From the NCBI GenBank assembly GCA_964036295.1, contig OZ038469.1:12457591-12521590 (forward strand): DNA of 64,000 nucleotides, read 5' to 3'. Shown one piece after another: positions 1-12,200 of this stretch (its first letter is position 1; each line of letters begins with the position of its first letter). The notes under the pieces were generated by a model. The model saw only the letters and a list, made by a program, of their open reading frames with translations, had not been told where the DNA came from and searched no databases. Origin of the DNA: Plumapathes pennacea. Lineage: Eukaryota > Cnidaria > Anthozoa > Antipatharia > Myriopathidae. The position numbers were made by a program, and so were the translations under genes.

Positions 1-196
1 GCTAAAAAGAGTGTTAAAAGGAAATCAGTGTATATAATTTCTGGTGAGACACTGAGCGGAGGAAATTAAATGGAATGCAAGTCCCTTTGAAAAGTAGTTT
101 TTATCTGCAATTTGCGTTGGCGTGAAGATAAGACGCATGATTTATTACCCTGAGGTTGATGTAGATACGCGTGATGCCATAAAATAAATCAAAGCG

Positions 197-307
197 GATG
201 TCTCGAGCGTTGGCCCTTCGTAGGTCTGCGTACTTCCCTCTGTATAAATCCTCTCTGAACCTATAATTCCTTACTTGTTTCGACGAAGGGCCAACACTCG
301 AAACATC
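197..307. repeat. Inverted repeat CGAGCGTTGGCCCTTCG (LYST intron)
   Basis: TCTCGAGCGTTGGCCCTTCG (201 onward) is opposed by CGAAGGGCCAACACTCGA (about 282-302). A similar motif (GTTTCGAGCGCTAGCCCTTCGTC) occurs at about 49405, suggesting a dispersed family. Confidence 0.65.
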
Positions 308-444
308 AGCTAAAACCTATATTACGGCGTTGAGCGGCTTACACACATCAACTTAATACATCACAAAGTATGACCAAATAAAAACGAAAGAAAGAAAAAA
401 AACGGAGAAAGAAAAACTGAAAATCTGAACTCGTGGACACAAAC

Positions 445-3293
445 CTTGTAGGTTTCTTTGTACTTGTTCTCTTTAGAAGAATTCTGAACAGCAATAGGTT
501 TGGAGAGGTCACTGCAATGCAACAACAGAAACTTAGTACTTTCTTGTAAGTGTGTATTAGATTATCCACATATGAGTCACAGAAACTGACTTCCAAAAAA
601 ATATGAATTAGAGGCATGTTGTTTGACTGCTATCAGTGTTCATATATTAGTAATTATTGTATGGATCGACGGACAAAACAAAACTGCAACTACGACTACA
701 AAAACCGTTAGTGTAGGTTCAAATGTAGATGTAAAATCCATGACCTACCGGAAGTAAAACCATGAGCTTACCGGAAGCTTTTGATGTCAGTTAAATCCAA
801 CGTCTCAGACGAAAATTCCCTCAGCACGAACGGGAAGACGGGATACTGCATGAGGTCGTTAAAAGTACGTCCCGCCATCTTGTTCAACTCCGTCAAGTAC
901 TCAAAGTTTGTGAGCTGGCCACTTCGCCACCTACAAGAAAAAATTGCACGAGTTTGGTGAAACTTTCAGTCCAACTATTTCTGCTGAGCGATTAACCCGC
1001 GAACTGGCTCTCTCGGCTCGCAAAGGGACGTGGGGGAGAGGGAGGAGGGACCCTTCCCCCTCCCCTTCCTCTTGTTCCTTCCCCTACTCCACCCCCTCCC
1101 CTAAATCCAAGCAAAGTATCCAAAACACTGAAATTACAATAAAACGAAGAAAGATCGTCCATATATTGACTGCTACATGACAGACATAAAGCACTGAGCA
1201 GTTTCTATATCTTGTGTGCCGTGTTTCCCCCAATGAACTCCACCTCCACCAGAAAACATCAATAACCACAAATCCCAAATAAAACAAACGTACGCATGCT
1301 CACTGGAACAATAACTGCACTTGTTAAAAATGTGCAACACGTCACGCCGCTTGGGGACATTTCTTAGTTACCTTTCAGAAAGTGCAGCTAGGTGCTCATT
1401 TTTGGGGCTTTCATAGCAGAGGATATTCCTCAGTCTGAACTCCCCCATCACAATCTCACGGTCCTGTAAAGAAAATGACAAGAAAATTAATTAAAACTGA
1501 CTGTGTAAATGAGATAACGCGGTTTGCAGAATGGCGGGTCAGAGAAGCCAAGTAAAGTAGCTCTTAAATACGATAAAGTGATTTTTACCAGCTATCCCAC
1601 ATGATATACCGTATGAACGAACTAAAGATTAGTTACCTTCTTAGTATCGAAAGCCAGCAAATAAGTTCTCCCAGTCTTTAAAAAGATCTCCACAGCATTA
1701 TCCTGAAATTACAATAAATGTTATTTCAAAGCCAGACCAGGAAAGGATATATCCTGGAAACAAAGTGTCACGAGTGCACAACTAACAGACATCAGCGGCA
1801 GACCAAGCATCGCCCAAGTACACTAGATATAAGTTTAATTCATTAATATTTCCAACTTACCTGAAGACAATACCGTCGTGTTCGAATTTCTTGGATTTCC
1901 TCGTACGACCATGATATTGACACGGCGTCTTTGTTTCCAAGAAGAATTTGTGTCATATCAGCATCCGCGATGTCTTCCTCGCCAACAAAGTGCACGTGAC
2001 TTTCACCTAGAAAATGTAACAACGAAAAAAGAACACTCAGTACAATACATATGTACATCTTTTCTTACGCCATAATCTATCCTAAACTTTTGAAAATTTC
2101 AGTTTTAGGTTTCTTACAATTAAAACACTAGTTTCATGATATTGGAAAACTGAGTATGGAACATTTTCTCTTCTCTTTTTTTCTTTTCTCTTCATAATTT
2201 ATCTCATATTGCAGAGTTTCTTTCATATTTTCCTGTCTGTAAATTAGCTGCCGTAGCTAAGTGCAGCTGGCCAATATAAATATAGTGTCTGTCTCAGTAT
2301 CCATGATCGAAAAAGGAAACCTCTAACTCGTGAGTGAAATGCAGACACACAGCATACGCTGATAAACTTACCAATTAAGACAACTCCTTTAATCTTGTTA
2401 TCCAGTGTGATATTTTTGCAGTGATGCAGAAAGCTGTAGCAGACAAGACAAGGCTATCAAAAAGGAGTCGGTGCACAACTGAAAACTCATAGAATGAAGG
2501 TAACAGAATTGATAACCACAATGAATCCTATGATGATAGAGCACTTTCGATCTTGCCAAATACAAGTACAAATACAATACTGACCACAAACCCATACATG
2601 ACACGATATACAACAAATAGAGATGCGCTTACTGATTCAACAACTAAATATGTACTATATAAAACAACACATAAATATTTGCATACCGAATAGTGTCTGG
2701 TGTGTCGAAAATGTAGCAGACATTCTTCTTGTTTGACGAGTTTGCGTCTTCAAACAGATAGGACAAAGGAGACCCAGATTCTTTGGATTCTGTTAACCAA
2801 GCACGACATCCAAATGTTAGAGGAACTCAGCTGCTAATAACTAAAGCTTTCATGAACCACCCTGGGTGCGAATACTATCAGTATATTTATTCATAATTCA
2901 AAGCAACCCGTGCGTATGAGGTGTTGCCCTCAGAATCACTTGTTCCCCCTTACCCCCCCCCCCCCCCCCCCCATCCACCTGATAACGTGAACAAGACTGG
3001 TGAACAAGACTGGTGGGTGGACTAGATATATGGATAATTAGATAAATAAATAAACAACAAAAAGTGTACGAACTGTTGTATTTCGATTGCCTGGGTGGCC
3101 CCCACCCCATCCCCTCAGTTTATCAAGCGCGGATACTAAGGGGGTCTTACTGTGGTCGGTGTACTCCTCCATCAAAAACTTCTCTTCTACGTCAAGATGG
3201 CATCGCTGTAACCTGCAGCGGACTCTACCCGGGCCCTCAGTCGGATCCAACTTCCACGACGAAGGAGAGTGGTCTCGGTCGTACCATAAAGAC
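445..3293 (-). other. LYST: LYST exons 35-42, PH-like domain and start of BEACH domain
   Basis: Exons: 3151-3293, 2687-2789, 2372-2433, 1861-2006, 1637-1702, 1372-1463, 772-930, 445-511. Exon 35 gives [20 protein letters not shown], the hallmark entry to the LYST PH-like domain, and exon 36 gives [13 protein letters not shown]. Exons 37-39 complete the PH fold ([45 protein letters not shown]). Exon 41 starts the BEACH domain with [20 protein letters not shown] and [11 protein letters not shown]. Exon 42 ends with [20 protein letters not shown] in phase 0 at a GTTTGT donor. The PH and BEACH domains normally pack together as one unit. The remaining BEACH exons are not in the window; positions 1-444 are intron. 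Confidence 0.92.
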
Positions 3294-6200
3294 CTTGTGA
3301 TAAAAGAGACAGGAAAATTGTACAGCGGCAATACCTACTACAAAGTGGCTTCCGTTCTACGTCACACACCCAAAGGATTGTTCGTGACGTACTCCAATAA
3401 AATCTCAAAAGCACCTCAACAATAACTGAATCTATTTAGAAGACGTTAACACATTTCATGTGTACAGTACTAGATTCAAAGATCTTGGTATCTTCTGCAC
3501 TGTACTGTTCATCGTTATACCGGGAACATCGTTAAATCGAGGATCGTTATACCGGGGTTCCACTGTAATACTTAAGAAATATATAACGCGTCACCGTGTA
3601 ATATAGCCTCATCTAAACACGCGGGAAGTTGGGAGAACACGAGAGTAGCGTAAGGAAACCACGAGGCCGCCGAGTGGTTTCCGGCGCTACTCGAGTGTTC
3701 TCCCAACTTCCCAAGTGTTTAGATGAGGCTATATTACACGGGAACACGTTATATATTTCTTTTATAAAATAATTAGCCAAGTAAAAAACATCGCGTATCG
3801 CGTCAGCGTGTAATATACTCTCATCTAACACGGTTATTTAGCCAATCAGGGCGCGCGTAGTATCATAGTTATTTTATAATGTAATATCGTAATTGTGTCT
3901 CTTACCTCTCGTGGATGAGTCGTTCGATCATTTGGCGCCATTTCTTTCGCACCTGCACCTCGGCGGTCAGTGAATCTCTGTTGTGTTTCAACAGCGCCTG
4001 TCGTTTCGTGTCTTGAATTTCAACCACAACCTTTGTCACGCTGAGGGCAACGTCCACAATCTGTTGATTCAAGCCCTCTGTACGCTGTGCCAACCTGATA
4101 CACAAAAGGTACAAGAGGTGTTAACATCCCGCGAAACCCGTATGGGCATCTGGGAAATGGCCTACAATCTCCATCTCCAGAGGTGAAGTAGCCCCCCCCC
4201 CCCCCCCCCCCCCCCCCGCACTCCACACACACACTCACACGCAGCCCCACTCCCTAAACAAAACAACTGACGAAAACGAGAGCATAAACGTGTCATTCCA
4301 CTTAGAGTAGGCTGCAAACAGGTTTGACGACCGACGATCGCTTACGGTTTATAGGCGTCAGCCCGCTGCTTCTGCCACTCCATCATTCCAACCTTGTCAG
4401 ACTGGTCCCATTGTTGAGTCTGAAGAAGAGGGAAGAAGGAAAAGTAACATGGACCGTAACCCATGCATTGTTGGGAGAGAGGAAACCAAGATTTGTTGTA
4501 CAGCCCGTGGAAAAAAATGTATGCCCTTCTGGCGATGATAGCACGAGGTAACTTCAATTCACAGTGTCAAACTGCGAGTACATTTCTCCAAGGCTTTAGT
4601 TAGGGTAAATTTTAAATTCCAAAATCCTAAATGCACGTATAATGTCGGACGCTTTTGCTTGCAAGTTACTTTGGTTCTTTGGGATGCAATACATTTCACT
4701 AGAGATCCTGGTAAAAATTGTTGGGACATTTCCTTTTTTTCTAATAAAATCTTCTTAGTCAGGCATTATGCCTTCCCCCCCCCCTCCCCCCTTCTGCATT
4801 GCCTTTGACTATTGTTCGGGGGGTGGGGTAAGAGTGAAGAACTGTCCTAGGTTTCAACCAATCAGGTTAGCCACAGAGGGTCACCATTCATGGATATAAC
4901 AATATTAGGTGTCGCAAGGCACTACTTCACCTCTTCCATGATCTTGCCCTTGCCGCCATTCGACTCAAGTAGAGAAAATCGAAATCCTAAAGAATCCAGC
5001 AAGGCCTTGAAACGTTCCGCGGTCTCTTTCTGTCCAGCGGTCAAACTTTGACTCGACAAAAACTTCCAGAGACATACACACACTCTCTCCCGGAACTACA
5101 ACATCAACAACATCAACAACAACAAAGATGGACACGAGTTTGTGGCGCGAGTAAAACGTCACAGCAGCACACGCAGCCTCGTTCCCAGGATACGGAAAAG
5201 AACCTGGGAACGATGCAGCATACAAAAATCCGCGTGTGGCGTTATAACCGTGGAACAAGCATGATTTGTTCATTTATTTAGGTATTTGTTTAACAACAAA
5301 CAACAAGAAGTGGGGGCTCTCATAAAGCAAAGAGTTAGTCTTCCTTACCACAAACCTTTTCTCTGCCTTAGGCGAATTTGAATCTAGCTAGAAAACGGCT
5401 AATTACTGAACTGTCATATGAAGCCTAGGAGTGTGGACCACTCAAATGAAAGCTCTCGATGGGTACATTCTAATTGCAATACTCAAGTTATTCGTGAGAA
5501 GATTTTGAAGTTTGATTCGGACAAGAGAGAAATGGTCTTGTTAAAGTAGTCTGTCCCATACCTTGCTTCCACCGCTGTTCTTTAGCACACTGCTCAGAAG
5601 TTTGCTGGCGTGAGGATGGTAGGCCAAGTGCATCGCAAAATAAGCGAGGTCCTGATCTTGTTCAGGATTCAACATGAAAACAAGTAATTTCCCAAGCTAA
5701 AAAAAAAAAACATGTTAAAACGTTAATTGCACAGAAAATACAGCTAGTAAATCCTAATACTATTCTCAGCCTTGGAGCCCAGCTTTGGCGCACCAGCCTT
5801 GACTATCGTTACACTACCCCCTCCCCCCTCCCCCCCCTCACACACACACACACACACTCCCCCTCCCTCCCTCCCTCTCCCTCGAAATTATGTCGTTTTA
5901 GTGCAACTCTTACACGAAAAACATCATTCAGACAACAATGTTTTGGGAGAATGGTGAACTCCCCATTGGATCTGACAACGTCGAATAATTCGATACAAAT
6001 TTTACGATATGGCAACCAACCTGCGTCCTGACGACATCTTTAGACACCAGGAGCAATTTGTTGATTGATTTCTGTTTGGACGCCCTCTGTAAGTACAAAC
6101 ACAACACAGAGACAGATTACAAACAGAGAGAAACTGTCAGATGATTTAACGTGAACGCTCAGTCTTGAAATACAAATTCTCCCCACCATTCATGAAGGGA

Positions 6201-9200
6201 CACTGTGGGTGACGAAATGAGAATTTGCGGTCGGATCAGCTGCCTGCTCTATATATGATTTACAGGTATCCCACTACATGTAAGCTGTAAATTGTAAGCT
6301 AAAAATACCGCGTATAAATAAAGTCGCTTTACATTTTACTTTACCAAGAGGCCCCCTTTAGACAATCATATTCCACAAGCACTCGATAAAAGAAAGAGGA
6401 TTACCAAACACAAGTCCAGAATCTCCACCATGAAGCTAAACACGAACTGAGAGAATTCCCGCTCAATGTCGACTCTGACCGCTGACGCCTTCACCAGGCC
6501 AGGCTGCAAAGCTTCCTGGACGACAAGTTCGACTGTTTGCAGCTCAAACGGGACAAAGTCCTCCGGCAGGAAAAACGTCTTGGAGTAGACGATGAAGGAG
6601 ACAGCTAGCTGACAGACGCTCTGGAAGCGTTTGGTTTGTTCATTGAAGTTTGCATTCGTCGGGGAGTTTTTCAACTGGCTTGGATTTAGACACGTTTGAA
6701 GGTGACCGCGCGATAGATTGACCCAAGATGAGACTGGGGTAAACGCCGCTGGGGTACTATCCGTATTCTCTCGAAAGGGCACCCTATAAAACAATCATAT
6801 GATAGCAGTGAATCAAACGTCAACCTTTGTGTTGAAATTGCCAAACGTTAGCTGAAACTCGTGCTCACCGGAAGCTTGAAGGCCTGGACTTCCTGTTGCC
6901 AATCGGGCCATCACCTCGGCTTACTTCCTGGAAGAAATGCAGCGCAACCTGCACCGCAAAATAACGGAGGAAGCGCGCAAGATAGGACACCAAAGGACCG
7001 AGATCTGCAAGAAACCAAACACGCTGTCACAGCTGTCCGACGCACGAGTTTTCAGTTTGATTTCGATGCATTTTCACCCCCTGTCTACAAGAAAACTCAC
7101 CTCGCTTCTTGTGGTCTTGTTCTTCAAGTTTCTCTAAGGCGACCAAAAGTTCTTCAAACATATGAAAGTACAAGTTACCGTTGGTGCTGTTGAAGGAAAA
7201 ATGAGAAAAGTGAGAAATAGAGGAGAGTATATGTTCTTTGTTGTCACTTCCGTTGATCATCGCTGATTACCAGCCTTGAAGTTCTACTAGCGTTGCACTT
7301 CGAATTTGCTTATCTTTTCAAAATTTTACGCAATGACCACTGATCAACAGAAGGTTGAGAATGCCCCTCTGTTGTGCAACTAGTGTAGTGCTCGGCACAA
7401 ACCTGCAAGCCTTTCTTACAATACAAGCTACCAAAAGCTGAGTATCTTCCAGCGCTGCACAAACAGCCGAGGAATTCTTTTCAGATCTATCAAAAAAGAA
7501 ACAGGAAATGTTAGAAGATGAGCAGATAAACATGGCGCCTTCCCACAGTGCCTTATGATCCGCATGTTGGCTGTTTACGAGTCATCTGATCACATCCGCT
7601 GGTTCATTGTGCGTCCGCAATGCCAAGTGCATGACATAATCTCTCCAGTTGATCGGATATCTTTTCCTCGGCCAATCAGCGCCAAGAAAATATAAAGCTC
7701 GTAAATCATTGCGCGCCTCGTAGTTTAATGAATCAAGATGTTTCGGCCATGTTGGATTAGAACAGAGGTTGTTAATTTCAGCATTAAATCAGTTTTAATG
7801 CAAAAGAGACGTTAAGAATTGCCTCGGAATCGTTTCGGTAAGAGGAAATACTTGATAAAATATTTAAGGAAATGCGGAGCGAAGAGGACGCTACTATCTG
7901 TAACGAAAGTCGTAACTCATTTTACTGCAAGATGCGAGTGAGCGTGCAAAGGATCATGGGCTTTTATTTCTTGGTTCCCCATAAGTCATTGTGCTTGTGC
8001 GATCTCGACAGAAAATCAAACGGAAGCGTTCAGAGATTTCTTGCCCCTCGGAACGTCTGTCTCGCAGGACAGCTATTTTTCAAATAATAGAATTGTTGTT
8101 GTTGTTGTTGACAGCAGAGCATCAGATGACTTACCTGCGCTTGTGCTGTAGAGAGCAAAGACCAAAGATCACGTTACCCAGGGTCTCCAGCAAGCCATGC
8201 TCCAGTGCCTTGAGACACAGCTCATCCACTCGAATGAACAATTGACAAAGATGTTGAATTAACAGATGGAAGAGCGCGGGCTCAAGAAGGCTGTTCTTCA
8301 GTAAAGCAAGCAAGGGAACCAGGCCCAGGGGACGCATGGTAGTGCCCAGGTCTTTATCTCCCGTAGAACAGTAGTCACTGTTGAAACAGAACCACTATAC
8401 GTAAGTCACGATTTAATATCATTATTATTGTTATTACTATTACTATCAATGATGTAATTTTACTAGAAAATACTGTAAATTATTGTAAATTATTTCTGAA
8501 AAGCCCCTTGGGGACCTGTACGCCGGCAGCAAATAAAACTATGAGCATCTACTACAAAGAGACAACATGACGACCCTGAACAGCAGACGACTATACAGGT
8601 TATCATATTACTATTTATCTTCAAGGTCAAGCACAACATACACCAATGTATATCTTATTTAGCAGCGGTTCAGCTTCCAACTCCCAAATACTAGACTTCA
8701 GGATGCCCCGGTTTAATACCGTAATACACGAAAGCACTCGGTCAGATACTCATTTGTACTTACTAGTCTTTAGTCAGGTCCACCTGGCGAGCAACAAGCA
8801 GTGACAAACAGCCTTCAATTAATACTTTGGTGACTGGGTGATCATAAAGCTGCGAAGAACAGAAAATATTACAAATATTAATCAAGAGTTTCCTTCTATG
8901 TCATGTAAAGACCCTGTTTACAAGAAGGTAGAGTAACTCTAGGTCAAAGCTAGCCCGGGATACAAGCAAAATGAAACAGCTCCCGAGTCAACTTCATTAT
9001 TATCAATGAGCCAAGAGGTCTGGGAACCAGCATTGACTTGTCCCGGTTAGGCGAGTTATCCCTAGCAAAGCGTTTACAAAGGCAAAACATAGCCCGGTAC
9101 TAGGGTACCCATATCATTAGAACTGAACGGAAGAAATGGACCTACCCCTCCCCCCATGTTAAATTTGATTGTGACGTAATGTTGAGAAGGAATGGGACGA

Positions 9201-12200
9201 GACAACGTAGTGTACGAAGCAAGGAGTCCTTTGAGAATAAAAAACGGCGATATTTGTTCAACGCAATGTACGAGACGTGAGTTGCAGTATACCCAGATCA
9301 AAGCCGGTATAGAACAACCCTCCGCCGCTTGTAAACGCGTCGATTTACAAACATGATGTTCAATGCGGACTGAAAATACCATGAACTGCGTACTATGAAA
9401 CTCACGCTTTAGATGGATTAGAAAGGGATCGTGCATAGAGACACACAACATAAGCACGGAATGACCATAAGCACAAGTATTGATTTGCATGTCAGCCTTC
9501 TTAAACATGACAAACAGACAGACAAACGAACAAAAAGAGACCGAGATAACGGTATGTACCTGGTTTGCCAACAAGTGAAAGCCACAAATTCGCACAAACT
9601 GCTCGTAACCCTTGGGTTCTGCTTTGTGAAGATACTGAAACAGGATCTGTTGAGGAGGTATAGGAAACAGTTACATTTTGAAAACGATCCACTTCTGGCT
9701 GTGTTTTCGAATCGATGCACTTTTATCGCTGAAGTCGATCGTTTTCGTGTAAAACAAGAGGTGAAACGCATTCGTGTAATCGCAACCTGAGACGCGATGT
9801 TGTGCAGCCAAGACTATTTCATTTCCCTCTTACCTTGACTGCTAACTCGCGCACAGCTTCGGTTTCATGGAAGGCCCAAACCAACAGATACTCCGCCTTT
9901 AGAACTTCACCAATCACAGCCGGGACGTGATCAGCAGGTAAACCAAACAACACGTTCTGCAAGAGTTTGAGCAATCCTAAGCGCATCTTACTCATGCTGT
10001 TCGCCACAAGCATCCCACTTTCAGAACGGCCAAACGTGTACGTCCTGTTGTCCGACTGCACCCCAGGGTAGCCTTCCACCACCAAGTACTCGTCCACGGA
10101 GCTCTGATTGGCCACGCTGCTCCGAAGGGAGCTGAAGTCGGACTCGTTGATGAAGTCGTACTCCAAAGGGTCGAAGCTAGACATCCACTCCTTAGGAGTT
10201 CCCGCGGTGAATCTCTCGATCCGCACGGGTTTCGTTCCGCTTGTAGGAATGCCACTGGGCTGTGATGGTGTTCGAGGCGTGATTGGGCTCTGCGGAGAGG
10301 GGTTCGTTCCCTCGCGCACGTCAGGCTCGGCTAGGCTTATGTCGTGTAAGAGAAAGCTGCCTGAAGAAACACCAGTCGAAGAGTGACGCGGGATCTCTAC
10401 TGACAGGCTCTTCACAAGTCTTGAACTTTGGTCGTTGCATCCACCAAATTCCGAAGATCCATTCCTGTCATCCTGATACCCTGACGACGGCCCTGACTCC
10501 TTTAAGGAACCTTCAAATTCCGTTGGTTTCGACAATGCACCATCCTCGTACCCTGACTCGGTTATCCTTACCATCAATGAACTCGCCGCTCGCCTTCTCA
10601 CTTTCTTATCTTCTTCCTTGATCAGTCGCATTTCATGACGTCCCTCGGAAAGGTCCAGAGATCTACTCAGCTTCGCTTCAGCGAGGCGCCTCCTGATGGG
10701 ACTTCCCTGGCCCAGTGGGCTGACTTTCTGTGCCCGGGTGGACGCGGGAAGTGAAGAGTTTGACAAAGATCTTTTCAAGAAGTAAGAGTAGGTTTCCTTC
10801 TCAATTCTACTGTCTGCAGAAAGCACAAAGGAAACCATAGACAACAATTACAACCTAAGTATATATGCAATAGTCTCAAATTACAATTGTGTGCGAGGAA
10901 TTGGTTACAGTCAAGTGGAAGGCACTATAACACCCGTCAAAACCAGGTTTCTACTTTAGATCATGTGCTAACCAAACCTTAAATCTGACACTAACCTCAA
11001 CTCTAAAAAGACATATATAAATGTTCATTCGACTGACACCCGACCCCTAAACGTTTGATGTTGAGTACCCTCGGCGGTACCAAAACCCGTGATTTTGACC
11101 TACAGTAAGAGGTACGACGAGCATCCCCGTCCATTTTTATATGGGAGGCCAGCAGAAAATTCCCTTACCGAAGTCCATGGAATGTGGCGCAAGGTAAAAC
11201 CGCGTTGGTGAATGTAGTCGCATGGTGTCTTCAGTAGGGTGGATGGCAATTAGGAATTCGCAGACCGCCTTGAGAACAGTCAAGTCGGGAGGGGAACCCA
11301 TGATGTTTCTGACGATGTTCACGTACAGTGAGCTAATCGCCGACGAGATTTCTCTGTGAACCTCTGACTGACGCTCCTACAAGAAATGAAGTAACGTCAA
11401 ATGGCGAGCTAAATATGCAACAACACTACAACAGGGTCTCATTTGATAACCTCTCTGTAGTCGAAACGCCTCTCAAAATTCAAGGATTGGTTTATGCACT
11501 GAGACCTGTTCTCGAAGATCCTAAAGATTTTTCTGAAGCGAGGATTTACCAATTTCAACTGACTTAAGATACGACTTGAGTATGACTGATCAGTTCAACT
11601 GCTTAGTTATTCTCACCAATTGAAAACATCACAATAAAAATCTGTCTGAAAAACTTCTCGATGTCATCCCTAATTCGAACTCGTCTGTCCTCATCTGTTC
11701 GCTTTTCTCAGAATCAAGCTAGTACATGCAGCAAAAATTCCCTCAAAGGTTTTATGATAACTCTTCATCCCAGGGAAGCTAACGAAAAACCTTACACGAC
11801 GAGTTTCGTTCACAACAAATTACTTTAAGTTTATCACTTCCAACGTAGCTTATCTGAGGCAGTTCCATCTCATAATATCCCATAATTCAGTGGATAGAGG
11901 AAAAAGCCTGTGAACGAGGATGCGGTGTCCTTTGCGTCAAAAAGACGCGGGAAAGCGGTCACTCACCTGACAGCCAATCAGCAAGCGCTGCACCAGCTGA
12001 ACTTTCTGGAACTGTCCAATGTTGAACTTGTAATGAGGATGACTGGAGTGCACCAGGATCTCCACGGTCGCCAACAGCATCTCCATGACGCCCTTGCGAG
12101 CTTTCTCCCAAATTCTCCAGTTCAACAAGAAATGCTCAAAGATGTCGATATTTCGAACGACTGCCGTGGAGTCGATGTTCAACATGATTGGATCGTCCGC

